DNA from: JACMLC01 sp963720235
GTDB lineage: Bacteria; Acidobacteriota; Blastocatellia; Pyrinomonadales; Pyrinomonadaceae
Direction of reading: 5' to 3'
Length of the DNA: 64,000 nt
Assembly (NCBI GenBank): GCA_963720235.1
Contig: OY970389.1
Span: 248,001 to 312,000 of the forward strand
Of this stretch, positions 1 through 7,439 are shown in pieces. The notes under the pieces are model-generated. The model did not search any database. It saw only the letters and a program-made list of their open reading frames with translations, and had not been told where the DNA came from. A program made the translations under genes and the position numbers. Position 1 is the first letter of the stretch. Each line of letters opens with the position of its first letter.

Positions 1-1263
1 GTTGACATTCAACTCGCGTCCAATCTGGCGCGGGTCGTCTGTCTGGCCCTGATATTTTGCGACCAGAGAAGAAGGGCGCACGACGAGCGAGCGCAGTTGC
101 GCCAGTTCGGTTATCACAGCATCTGCGAGAGAGAACTCATAAAAAGCCGCTTCCGCATCATGGCTGATATTTTTGAAAGGCAAGATGGCAACGCTCTTTT
201 TCTCGCGGTCGCCGACGCTCGTGAGCGGGGTCTCATGTAGCTCACGCGGCTGCGAGGTTTGTGAGAGCGAAGCTGGCGGAATTGTTCGCTGGTCGCCGGT
301 CGTGATGTTGCGCAGCCAGCGCAGTGCGCGCGAGACAGGGCTTGCGCTCGCGGCATGGCGCGGCGCAACGGGCGAAACCCTGTCCATAAATTGGTCGCCT
401 TCGCTGTAGCCTGCTGCAACCGTCTGAAGGATGCGGCGCAACTCGTCGCGCATCTCTACAATCTTTTGATAACGGTCGCGCGGCTCCTTTGCCATCGCGC
501 GGTCTAAGAGTTCCTGCAAGCCTTGCGGAATGTAACCGGGCCGCGCTTCCGCAAGCGGCTTCGGCTGGTCATGCAGGACAGCATGGCGCACATCTATGCT
601 CGTCTTGCCATGAAAGGGCCACATCCCTGTCAGCATTTCGTAAATCAGCACGCCCATCGAAAAGATGTCCGCGCGATGGTCAACCCTATCGCCGCGCGCC
701 TGCTCAGGCGCAGCATATGTAGCCGTGCCGTATGGAACGCCAATCTCCGTCAACTCTGTACGATGGATGCCAGCCGCGCTCGCTTCGTCTTCATCGAGCA
801 GCTTTGCTAAACCGAAGTCTAAAACTTTTACCTGCCCGGTGTCCGTGACCATCACGTTGCCGGCCTTGATGTCGCGGTGAATGATGCCGCGTTCGTGCGC
901 CGCTACAAGAGCGTCTGCGACCTGTATGGCGATGGTGAGCGCGCTTCTGAGTTCGAGCGGGCGACCGTTGACGAGTTGGCGCACATTGCGGCCTTCGATA
1001 TGTTGCATGGCGATGTAGTGAACGCCGTTGGCGTCGCCCATATCGAAAATGGTGCAGATATTCGGGTGGTCAAGAGATGAAGCGAGACGCGCTTCGCGCT
1101 CAAAGCGTTTGAGATTCGCTTCCTTGATGGTCAAATCCGGCGGCAGGACTTTGATGACGACCGTGCGCCCCAGCTTCGTATCAACTGCTTTATAGACAGC
1201 GCCCTGTCCGCCCGCGCCGATTTTTTCAAGGATACGATAGTTGTGAAGCGTCGTGCCGATCAT
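1..1263 (-). CDS. Serine/threonine protein kinase with TolB-like C-terminal region (3' end cut by window)
   Basis: This is a cytoplasmic Hanks-type kinase that phosphorylates protein Ser/Thr. The 421 visible codons open with a glycine loop (GAGGQG, near residue 16), the ATP-binding Lys at 38, the catalytic loop HRDIK with Asp 131, DFG at 149-151 and an APE motif. After about residue 350 comes a segment beginning VAILPFKN and running into IGRELNV, which matches the TolB N-terminal-like sensor region often fused to bacterial kinases and adenylate cyclases. No membrane span is visible before the cut. The ATG at 1263 is the natural kinase start, but I see no good ribosome site. The gene continues beyond base 1, so the C-terminal domains, often TPR, are unknown. 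The kinase call is certain; the TolB-like call is from pattern. Confidence 0.93.
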   Translation of the reverse strand, partial: MIGTTLHNYRILEKIGAGGQGAVYKAVDTKLGRTVVIKVLPPDLTIKEANLKRFEREARLASSLDHPNICTIFDMGDANGVHYIAMQHIEGRNVRQLVNGRPLELRSALTIAIQVADALVAAHERGIIHRDIKAGNVMVTDTGQVKVLDFGLAKLLDEDEASAAGIHRTELTEIGVPYGTATYAAPEQARGDRVDHRADIFSMGVLIYEMLTGMWPFHGKTSIDVRHAVLHDQPKPLAEARPGYIPQGLQELLDRAMAKEPRDRYQKIVEMRDELRRILQTVAAGYSEGDQFMDRVSPVAPRHAASASPVSRALRWLRNITTGDQRTIPPASLSQTSQPRELHETPLTSVGDREKKSVAILPFKNISHDAEAAFYEFSLADAVITELAQLRSLVVRPSSLVAKYQGQTDDPRQIGRELNVN

Positions 1264-1404
1264 AAGGGAGTTTGGATTTTAGATTTTTGATTTTAGATTT
1301 GCAATCATTTCCTGAGACGAGTGAATCGTGGCTCATCGTCAATCAAAAATCAAAATCAAAAATTGAAAATGTAATTGGCGCACGGCCAATCAATCGTGGA
1401 CGGT
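1264..1404. repeat. AT-rich imperfect inverted repeat between two minus-strand genes
   Basis: The left part is a run of GATTTT/AGATTT units (about 1272-1300) and the right part is the rough complement, TCAAAAATCAAAATC (about 1340-1365). It lies just downstream of the glutaredoxin gene and upstream of the kinase gene, so it could act as a weak terminator hairpin. Arms are imperfect; no gene is seen here. Confidence 0.4.
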
Positions 1405-1626
1405 TCAACCACGCGGCGGCGTACCCCAGCCAGAGCCGACGTATTCGCCGTCCTGCACAATGCACGGCACAGTCGGGTCGCCATCGGAAAAGGCGAGCAT
1501 CTCTTTGCGCTTCTCGCGGTCGTTCTGCGCATCGTATTCCGTAAACTTGATGCTCTGCGAATTGTAGTAATCCCGCGCCTGCTGGCAATAGGGACACCCC
1601 GGTTTGACGTAAATCACTAATGACAC
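1405..1626 (-). CDS. Glutaredoxin-like protein
   Basis: A 73-residue thioredoxin-fold redox protein with the glutaredoxin dithiol motif CPYC at residues 11-14, followed by the conserved cis-proline region TVPCIV and a Gly-rich end. Glutaredoxins reduce disulfides or glutathione mixed disulfides in the cytoplasm; whether this one uses glutathione cannot be read from sequence. The start is GTG at 1626, supported by GGAGG ten bases upstream. The length is slightly short for the family (about 80) but the fold core is present. It could also belong to the UXX-star group of glutaredoxin-like proteins, which share the GSGW-like C-terminal pattern. It lies upstream of, and on the same strand as, the Ser/Thr kinase gene. 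Confidence 0.85.
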   Translation of the reverse strand: MSLVIYVKPGCPYCQQARDYYNSQSIKFTEYDAQNDREKRKEMLAFSDGDPTVPCIVQDGEYVGSGWGTPPRG

Positions 1627-1664
1627 TTTTGCTTGTCCTCCGTGCCTGTAGTGTAGAACAAAAA

Positions 1665-1790
1665 GGGTGAAAGGGAAAAAGGAGAAGAGGGAAAAGCAAA
1701 GATGAAAGGCATGCTCTTCATCCTTTCGCCTTGCGCTTCCGTGTTATACTTCTCATGCTTTTTCAGTATCCCATGCCGCAGTCGTCTTAA
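1665..1790. repeat. Small intergenic repeat with GGCATGCTCTTCA core
   Basis: Purine-rich AAAGGGTGAAAGGG-type units are followed by GATGAAAGGCATGCTCTTCATC and pyrimidine-rich units (CTTTCGCCTTGCGCTTCC), giving a rough hairpin. The GGCATGCTCTTCA core recurs at about 26437-26449 inside another inverted repeat, so the two look like members of one dispersed family. It lies between the divergent glutaredoxin and 2Fe-2S genes. Confidence 0.45.
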
Positions 1791-1802
1791 AAATTCCCCG
1801 TC

Positions 1803-2105
1803 ATGGACAGCGATCTTTTCGAGCCATACGAAAAACTCATCACTATCGAAATTCTCGGCAAGCGCGTCGAAGTGCCGGAGAACAATCGCCTGCTGCGCTG
1901 CTTCCAATATCTTTCGATGCAAACCATCTCTTATGGAGATTTCTGCTGGAACGGCGAATGCACAAACTGTCAGGTCTGGTATCACATGGAAGGACAGACA
2001 GAGGCAGACGACCGCCCCGCTCTCTCATGCCGCATGCAGGTCGCAGAAGGCTTGGTTGTCACACGCATGAGCCACTGCGTCGAGCTTGAAGGCATTAATA
2101 AATAA
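1803..2105 (+). CDS. Small 2Fe-2S ferredoxin-like protein
   Basis: A 100-residue protein with the cysteine pattern of the N-terminal 2Fe-2S domain seen in succinate dehydrogenase iron-sulfur subunits and NADH dehydrogenase subunit G: cysteines in FCWNGECTNC (about 48-56) and a final one in LSCRM (about 75). It probably binds one 2Fe-2S cluster and carries single electrons in the cytoplasm; its partner is not obvious. There is no signal peptide. The start ATG at 1803 gives MDSDLFEPY, with no strong Shine-Dalgarno. It stands alone, divergent from glutaredoxin and convergent with the FG-GAP gene. A regulatory rather than electron-carrying role is possible. Confidence 0.75.
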   Translation: MDSDLFEPYEKLITIEILGKRVEVPENNRLLRCFQYLSMQTISYGDFCWNGECTNCQVWYHMEGQTEADDRPALSCRMQVAEGLVVTRMSHCVELEGINK

Positions 2106-2107
2106 AT

Positions 2108-2210
2108 CTCCCGCAAAGGCGCAAAGGCGCAAAGAAGGCACGCGAAGAGTTGAAGGGTTATTTATCTTGAAAGCTTTCTTCGTGTCTTTCTTTGCGCCTT
2201 TGCGGGAAAC
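2108..2210. repeat. Palindromic GCAAAG-type element, copy 1
   Basis: The left arm TCCCGCAAAGGCGCAAAGG (from 2109) pairs with the right arm CTTTGCGCCTTTGCGGGA (about 2190-2207). The interior carries AGAGTTGAAG and TATCTTGAAAGCTTTC, a core shared with the copy near 61545. It fills the space between the convergent 2Fe-2S and FG-GAP genes, so it could end transcription from both sides. Confidence 0.8.
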
Positions 2211-2215
2211 TGTTT

Positions 2216-3151
2216 TTAAAACTGCGGCGGCAGATATGCTGATTGAACAGGAATGTCGCCGTTGAGACCGAAATGCTGCGCGCGAATTGTGTTGGTCGCG
2301 CTCTCTAAAATATACCAATCTCCGAGCGAGGGACGAAAGATTGCTATGTCTGCTTTCAAGTCTCCATCGTAATCCGCAGGAACCGGAAGGTCTGTCGCAA
2401 GTCCGAATTGCAAGCTCGAATAGGTCACTGCCTGAGTGGCGCGAAAGGTTGTGAACCACCAGTCGCCGTTTCTGTAGATGCCTATGTCCTCCCAACCGTC
2501 GCCGTTATAATCCGCAGGGACGAGCCTGTCCTGGCCCAGACCAAACGTCACAGTCCGCACGAGCAGAGAACCCAGAGTCCACTTTCCAGTCGCTTTATTA
2601 AACTTGCCGTCGCGGTATCCGTCATGGTCGTAATCCATCCGCGCAGGGAGTTCGTCTGTCTGAAAGATTGGGATGTAGGGCGCGGGCGCGGGCGAGCTTG
2701 GAAGCACGTTAAGGACGCTCACAGAGCCGCGAAAGGTTGCTATGTCATCTTTGCGGTCGCTGTTGTAATCGCCCGGCACAGGCTGGTCTATGCTCGTGCC
2801 GAACTGCACTCCGCGAAAGCCAGCCATGCTTTGCATCAGATACCAAGTAGCATTGCTCGTGCGAAAGACTGCGAAGTCGGTCTTGCCGTCGCCGTCATAA
2901 TCTGCTGGCGCAATCTTGTCTGTCGAGAGGCCGAAGAGGAAAGCCCTCATCGTGTTGGTGGAACTCTGATGTATGTACCATGCGCCTTCGGATGGACGAT
3001 AGACTGCGAGGTCGGATTTGCCGTCGCCGTCGAAATCGCTGCGGACGGGAGACCGTATGATGGTTTGCGAGTATGCGTTGGAAATGAGCGTGAAAAGTAG
3101 GAGCAACACGAAACTGCTTTTAATGACCAGGCCGTTGATGTTTCTGGGCAT
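2216..3151 (-). CDS. Secreted FG-GAP/VCBS-repeat protein
   Basis: A 311-residue exported protein: a signal peptide (hydrophobic SSFVLLLLFTLI, cleavage after about residue 28) is followed by repeats of roughly 45-50 residues. Each repeat holds a calcium-loop-like signature of the form DYDGDGKTDFAVFR, and the aromatic WYI/WYL follows. This is the FG-GAP/VCBS beta-propeller blade pattern. Such proteins are surface or secreted; the role here, perhaps binding, is not known. ATG at 3151 has AAGGAG nine bases upstream. A close relative is encoded at 58777-59739. The conserved end GDIPV is near the C terminus, with no sorting signal or membrane anchor. Confidence 0.85.
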   Translation of the reverse strand: MPRNINGLVIKSSFVLLLLFTLISNAYSQTIIRSPVRSDFDGDGKSDLAVYRPSEGAWYIHQSSTNTMRAFLFGLSTDKIAPADYDGDGKTDFAVFRTSNATWYLMQSMAGFRGVQFGTSIDQPVPGDYNSDRKDDIATFRGSVSVLNVLPSSPAPAPYIPIFQTDELPARMDYDHDGYRDGKFNKATGKWTLGSLLVRTVTFGLGQDRLVPADYNGDGWEDIGIYRNGDWWFTTFRATQAVTYSSLQFGLATDLPVPADYDGDLKADIAIFRPSLGDWYILESATNTIRAQHFGLNGDIPVQSAYLPPQF

Positions 3152-3265
3152 GAGCTGTCTCTCCTTTTTGATTGGTCTAATCTTCTCCCGGTTTTCCTCC
3201 TTCTGGTTAACCTGTGGTTCTTTGCTTTTGAAGCGGCGGCAGAGGTCGCGTTTAAATCTGCTGTC

Positions 3266-3586
3266 TCAATATTTCGGCACGCTAGGGTCAACTTCATTGG
3301 ACCAGGCAGTGATGCCGCCTTTGAGGTTAATCAGCTTGCCTTCAAAGCCAGCGCGCTGGAGAGCCTCAATGGCTTTCGCGCTGCGCCCGCCGCCCTTGCA
3401 ATGCACGACAGTCTCGCGGTTCGGGTCAATCTCCGACATACGCGAGACGACCTGTCCGAGCGGAATCAGCTTCGAGTCTGGAAGACGCGCGGTGTCGTAT
3501 TCATTCTGCTCGCGCACATCTATGACCTGCACATCGTCGCCTCTGTCGAGCCGTTCTTTTAACTCCGTTGCAGTCATCTCCTGCAT
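3266..3586 (-). CDS. Single-domain rhodanese-like sulfurtransferase
   Basis: A 106-residue single rhodanese domain of the GlpE/PspE type. VIDVREQNEY is the N-terminal CH2A-like motif, and the active-site loop CKGGGRS carries the persulfide-forming cysteine in VVHCKGGG. It is a cytoplasmic protein that probably moves sulfane sulfur. I chose the ATG at 3586, which has GGAGG about 13 bases upstream; a longer reading from 3700 begins inside an intergenic repeat and looks artificial. A similar rhodanese sits at 7087-7410; both end in a closely similar NEVDPSVPKY/QEVDANVPRY tail. Physiological donor and acceptor cannot be inferred. Confidence 0.88.
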   Translation of the reverse strand: MQEMTATELKERLDRGDDVQVIDVREQNEYDTARLPDSKLIPLGQVVSRMSEIDPNRETVVHCKGGGRSAKAIEALQRAGFEGKLINLKGGITAWSNEVDPSVPKY

Positions 3587-3652
3587 GGCTATATCAAGTC
3601 CTCCGTCTTGTTTGATAAGTGTGCGGCGAATTGTACTCCTTAGACGTAAAAA

Positions 3653-3785
3653 TTCAAATAGGGATGGACAGGATAGACAGGATAAGAAGGAATGAATCAT
3701 TTGCTCATTTAGTCATTGAGCAAATGAGCAAATGATTCAATGAGTAAATCTTTTCATCCTGTTTATCCTGTCCATCCCTGTTTGA
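3653..3785. repeat. Nested inverted repeat (ACAGGAT type)
   Basis: The outer arms TTCAAATAGGGATGGACAGG (from 3653) and CCTGTCCATCCCTGTTTGAA (ending 3785) pair almost perfectly. Inside is a second hairpin formed by AATCATTTGCTCATTT and AAATGAGCAAATGATT. It lies in the divergent space between the rhodanese and the next plus-strand gene, so it is not simply a shared terminator. Confidence 0.75.
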
Positions 3786-3860
3786 ATCTCATTATGCTAA
3801 ACTTGATTACATAGCTAAATCCTCGCGCGGCTCGATTTGATGGAAAGGAAGTATCCCTTT

Positions 3861-4880
3861 ATGAGATTCGAGTATTATCACGAGGGCCTGGACAATGTGC
3901 CGAAGCTCTCGATTGACGGGACGGTTGATAACGCCATTCATTTCTCTCACTGGGAGGGCAACCAGACTCCCGCTTCAGTCAAAGCAGACACTTCGACGGA
4001 GATTGCCTTGAACCTCGTCGGCTCGCCTGTTTATGGCGAGTTGACAGAAGGCATAGAGCTTGTCACCAACAACCACTTTGACACGGACGGAGTGCTCTCT
4101 GTGTGGACTGTTTTGACGGGCGAGAGCGCGCTCGACTTGCGCGGCGAGTTGATTGCGGCTGCGGAGGCTGGAGATTTTTCAGAGTTCACGGGCGAAAGCG
4201 GCGTGCGCGCAAGCATTGTCATACAAGGCTCTGATGACCCGATGGACGAAACAGGCTCGCCTCTCGCGCGTCACTTGGCAGGCGAGGCTGTGACGAATCA
4301 CGCGCGCGCTTATGAATTAGTTCTGCCGGAAGTCCGAAAGGTTTTAGAGCGCACGGATGATTACGAATTTCTGTGGCGCGATGTGTGGCAACGCATCAGC
4401 GCGGCATTGGAGAGCTTTGAGCGCGGGACATCGAAGGTCGAAGAGTTTTCCGGCGAAAAACTTTCCGTGATTAATCTCGCGCCTGAGATATACAACTCGA
4501 ACGGCTTTAATCCGACAAAGCACGGCGCGCCCTACACGGCCATCTCGCATTACGCGCGCGGCGAGTTATATCTGATTGCGCGCTCGGTCGGCGGCGGTCT
4601 CACCTATCGCATGGATTATCCTTATTACTCTTGGGCCGAAACAGTTGTCCGCCCGCGCGTCGCTCGTAAGGATTTGAGTTCACTTGTCGGACGGCTCAAC
4701 GATTTGGAAAGCGGAGCGGAAGGCGTCTGGAAAGTTGACCGGAGCGAGCTTTCTTCCGCAGCCAAGTTTGTGGACCAGAACGGCGCGCCCGCCGTCTCAA
4801 GCCTCGCGCCGGAAATCGTGACGGAAGAGACGCGCGCTGCCTTGCGCGAGATGAGAGAGCGGTCGGTCGTCGGAGCTTAA
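3861..4880 (+). CDS. Conserved hypothetical protein, possibly DUF6687 family
   Basis: A 339-residue soluble protein of unknown function. The N-terminal pattern MRFEYYHEG...FSHWEGNQTP resembles an uncharacterised actinobacterial and acidobacterial family I know as DUF6687; I cannot confirm the match. There is no signal peptide or membrane segment. I see no clear catalytic motif, though several Asp/His clusters (NNHFDTDG at about residues 69-76, DPMDETG) could bind metal. The ATG at 3861 has GGAAG nine bases upstream and is preferred over TTG 3837 and ATG 3840. The methyltransferase gene starts 6 bases after its stop, and the flavoprotein follows 6 bases later, so the three probably form an operon. 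Confidence 0.6.
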   Translation: MRFEYYHEGLDNVPKLSIDGTVDNAIHFSHWEGNQTPASVKADTSTEIALNLVGSPVYGELTEGIELVTNNHFDTDGVLSVWTVLTGESALDLRGELIAAAEAGDFSEFTGESGVRASIVIQGSDDPMDETGSPLARHLAGEAVTNHARAYELVLPEVRKVLERTDDYEFLWRDVWQRISAALESFERGTSKVEEFSGEKLSVINLAPEIYNSNGFNPTKHGAPYTAISHYARGELYLIARSVGGGLTYRMDYPYYSWAETVVRPRVARKDLSSLVGRLNDLESGAEGVWKVDRSELSSAAKFVDQNGAPAVSSLAPEIVTEETRAALREMRERSVVGA

Positions 4881-4886
4881 AATCTA

Positions 4887-5456
4887 GTGGCAGACTGGGA
4901 CGAACGTTACAGTCGCGGCGAGCATGCGACACTTGAGCCGCATCGCTTGCTTGTTCGCGTCGCGGAAAACTTAGAGCCGGGACGCGCGCTCGACATAGCC
5001 TGTGGCGCGGGCCGTCATGCAATCTATCTGGCACAGCTTGGCTGGCAAGTGACTGCCGTTGATGCCTCGCATGTCGGTATTGAATTAACAAAGGAGCGCG
5101 CACGCGAGCGCGGTGCGATAGTTGATGCGCGTGTCGCGGATTTAGAGGGCGGCCAGTTTGATTTTGCGGAAAATACTTACGACCTCGTCTGCGTCTTCTA
5201 CTATTTACAGCGCGACCTGTTTCCGCATCTGCGCGCGAGTGTGCGGCCCGGCGGTCTCTTTGTCGGGGCGATTCACATGGTTGATGCATCTCCCGATGTC
5301 AAACCTATGAACCCTGATTTTCTGCTTGAGCCGGGAGAGCTGCGCGAGCTTTTTCGCGGATGGCAAATCGAGCACGACTACGAAACTCCTTTGCACGACA
5401 CTGATGCCGGCGAGCACACGCGCCGGAGTGCGGAAATCGTGGCTCTAAAAAAGTGA
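4887..5456 (+). CDS. Class I SAM-dependent methyltransferase (TehB-like)
   Basis: A 189-residue Rossmann-fold methyltransferase. Motif I is LDIACGAGRHAIYLA (about 33-47); the acidic end of strand 2 is VTAVDAS; motif IV is YDLVCVFYYL; a following segment VRPGGLFVGAIH closes the core. This order matches TehB and tellurite-resistance-like methyltransferases that act on small molecules, but the substrate cannot be deduced. The start is GTG at 4887, only 6 bases after the previous stop, with a weak ribosome site, so translation is likely coupled. It is cytoplasmic. The C terminus ends AEIVALKK. Confidence 0.85.
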   Translation: MADWDERYSRGEHATLEPHRLLVRVAENLEPGRALDIACGAGRHAIYLAQLGWQVTAVDASHVGIELTKERARERGAIVDARVADLEGGQFDFAENTYDLVCVFYYLQRDLFPHLRASVRPGGLFVGAIHMVDASPDVKPMNPDFLLEPGELRELFRGWQIEHDYETPLHDTDAGEHTRRSAEIVALKK

Positions 5457-5462
5457 TGAGTT

Positions 5463-6374
5463 ATGCATGACGTAATCATCATCGGCGCAGGGCCAGCAGG
5501 TTTGTCTGCCGCTCTGTGGTGCGACGAGTTAGGGCTGGACACGCTTGTTATTGAACAGCAAGCAGAGGTCGGCGGGCAGCTTTCTTGGATTTACAATCCA
5601 ATCAAAAATTATCTCGGCGTGGAGACCGCAAACGGGTTTGAGTTGCGCGAGAAGTTTGCGCAGCAAGTTGCTGATGCAGAGTTTGACCTGTGGACTGAGG
5701 CTGAAATCGAGAGCGTTGACCTGCGCAGCAAACGCATCAAGCTGCGGAGCGGCGAAGAGTTGCAATCCATCAGCATCATCATTGCCGCTGGCATCCGTCG
5801 CAGGCGTTTGGGGATACAGGGCGAGCTTGAACTGGCTGGCAAAGGCGTCGTCGAATCCGGCACGCGCGATAAAGAATTTCTGGCAGGGAAGGATGTGTGC
5901 ATTATCGGCGGCGGCGATGCGGCGGCAGAGAATGCCTTGATGCTGGCCGAAGTCTGCCCGACGGTCACGGTTGTGCATCGAGGCAAAACTTTGCGCGCGC
6001 GCAAAGAGTTCAGAGAACGCTTGAGGGACAATCACTGCATTACAGTCTTTAAGGAATCCGTCGTGCGGCGCATCATCGGTGAAGCGGAAGTCGAAGCCGT
6101 TGAAATCCTGCGCGGCGGCGCAATCAAGCCTTTTCAGATGGCCGTGCGCGGCGTCCTCATACGCATCGGAGTCGAGCCCAACACAGAATTGTTCCGCGAC
6201 CAACTGCACATGGATGAGCGCGGCTATCTCGTCATCACAGGCGAACAGGAGACGAGCGTGGGCAATGTCTTCGCCGTCGGTGATGTCTCAAACCCTTTGG
6301 CTCCGACCATCGCGGGCGCGACGGGCGCGGGCGCAACCGCCGCCAAGGTCATCGCCTCGCGCCTTAATAGTTAA
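5463..6374 (+). CDS. NAD(P)/FAD-dependent oxidoreductase, thioredoxin-reductase-like, without CxxC
   Basis: A 303-residue two-Rossmann flavoprotein. The FAD motif IIGAGPAGLSAAL is at residues 5-17, the NAD(P) motif IIGGGDAAAEN lies near 141-151, and the C-terminal FAD motif VFAVGDVSNP is near 270. The domain order is that of thioredoxin reductase, but the redox CxxC that normally precedes the second dinucleotide motif is absent: the segment reads GTRDKEFLAGKDVCIIG. It is therefore more likely a ferredoxin/flavodoxin-NADP reductase-like or another reductase of this family than a true thioredoxin reductase. It is third in a tight operon behind the DUF6687-like and methyltransferase genes. Confidence 0.87.
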   Translation: MHDVIIIGAGPAGLSAALWCDELGLDTLVIEQQAEVGGQLSWIYNPIKNYLGVETANGFELREKFAQQVADAEFDLWTEAEIESVDLRSKRIKLRSGEELQSISIIIAAGIRRRRLGIQGELELAGKGVVESGTRDKEFLAGKDVCIIGGGDAAAENALMLAEVCPTVTVVHRGKTLRARKEFRERLRDNHCITVFKESVVRRIIGEAEVEAVEILRGGAIKPFQMAVRGVLIRIGVEPNTELFRDQLHMDERGYLVITGEQETSVGNVFAVGDVSNPLAPTIAGATGAGATAAKVIASRLNS

Positions 6375-6508
6375 AAACTTCACCGGAGCATTTATCATTT
6401 CCCCTATAACTGTGGTTTAATACGCCACTCACCTAAGCCTCGTCGGGCTTGCGTTTCAAGCGCGGCAACAGGCATTAGATAGTCAAATCCCTTGAAGGAG
6501 TCGGGTTG

Positions 6509-7090
6509 ATGAAAAGAGGCGTCGTCTTATTAGTTTGTCTTGCGCTCGCAAGCTTTGCTTCAAGCGTGCAGGGACAGGAAGCCAAGAAGGGTCGGGAGAC
6601 AAAGGCTGCTTCGATAGCCGCCGAGGATTCTTCAAAAACATCCGAGAAGAAAGCTGTGCAGGATGGCGTGTATGTCCAGGTGCATGAGTATGACCCTGCG
6701 AGGAATGCTGACGAGGACATAGCGGCTGCGCTCAAAGAAGCGCGCCGGACGAACAAGCGCGTGCTGTTGGAAGTCGGCGGATTGTGGTGCATCTGGTGTC
6801 GCATCATGGACGAGTTTTTCGTCAAGCATCCAGACCTGCTTGCCTATCGCGAAAAGAATTACGTGATGGTCAAGGTCAACATGAGCGAAGAGAACAAGAA
6901 CGAGGTGGTGCTCGCGCGCTATCCGAAGATTAACGGCTATCCGCATATCTTCGTGCTGGACAGCGAAGGCAAGCTCCTGCACTCGCAGGACACAGGGCTC
7001 TTGGAAGAAGGCAAGGGCTACAATCTTGAGAAGTTCTCAAACTTTTTGAAAGAGTGGTCGCTCGCGTCCGCCTCAGCCATGCAGAAATGA
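6509..7090 (+). CDS. Secreted thioredoxin-family protein
   Basis: A 193-residue exported thioredoxin-fold protein. The signal peptide is MKRGVVLLVCLALASFASS, cut after about residue 23. A charged linker follows, then a thioredoxin-like domain with the dithiol motif WCIWC at about 93-97 and a cis-Pro loop GYPHIFVLD. This arrangement is typical of periplasmic disulfide reductases of the DUF255/thioredoxin_7 type. The ATG at 6509 has AAGGAG eight bases upstream; TTG 6506 is less likely. Its stop overlaps the start of the next gene, a rhodanese (ATGA), so the two are translationally coupled even though this one is exported and the rhodanese is not. Confidence 0.85.
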   Translation: MKRGVVLLVCLALASFASSVQGQEAKKGRETKAASIAAEDSSKTSEKKAVQDGVYVQVHEYDPARNADEDIAAALKEARRTNKRVLLEVGGLWCIWCRIMDEFFVKHPDLLAYREKNYVMVKVNMSEENKNEVVLARYPKINGYPHIFVLDSEGKLLHSQDTGLLEEGKGYNLEKFSNFLKEWSLASASAMQK

Positions 7091-7410
7091 GTTACGAGAC
7101 TGTGACGCCAGCAGAGTTGGCCGCGCGTCTCAAGAGCGGCGAGAAAATTTCATTGATAGATGTGCGCGAAGCGGATGAGCACGCCATCGCGCACATAGAA
7201 GGCGCAGACCTCTTGCCTCTGAGCCGATTTTCGGAGTGGGCCGCAATGCTCAGCCCGGATGAAGAGATAGTTGTCTTGTGTCATCACGGCATACGCAGCG
7301 CGCAGGTCTGCGCCTATCTCGCCGGACAGGGTTTTACGAAATTGCACAACCTCGCTGGCGGCATTGATCGCTGGTCGCAGGAAGTGGATGCAAACGTTCC
7401 TCGATATTAA
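7087..7410 (+). CDS. Single-domain rhodanese-like sulfurtransferase
   Basis: A 107-residue rhodanese domain. LIDVREADEHA is the N-terminal motif, and the active loop CHHGIRS, with its Cys in VVLCHHG, is intact. It begins at ATG 7087, overlapping the stop of the thioredoxin-family gene by four bases (ATGA), so coupling decides the start; an upstream in-frame ATG at 7054 lies inside the neighbour. It has no signal peptide and should be cytoplasmic, moving sulfane sulfur. It is a close paralogue of 3266-3586, sharing the loop length and the final EVD..VP.Y tail. Confidence 0.88.
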   Translation: MSYETVTPAELAARLKSGEKISLIDVREADEHAIAHIEGADLLPLSRFSEWAAMLSPDEEIVVLCHHGIRSAQVCAYLAGQGFTKLHNLAGGIDRWSQEVDANVPRY

Positions 7411-7439
7411 AACCAATCTCGACAGATTCTAAGAATAGT

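Noticed and set aside
1617..1985. Long minus-strand frame overlapping the 2Fe-2S gene
   Set aside because: It runs opposite to a well-supported small iron-sulfur protein, shows no family pattern and starts inside the intergenic repeat.
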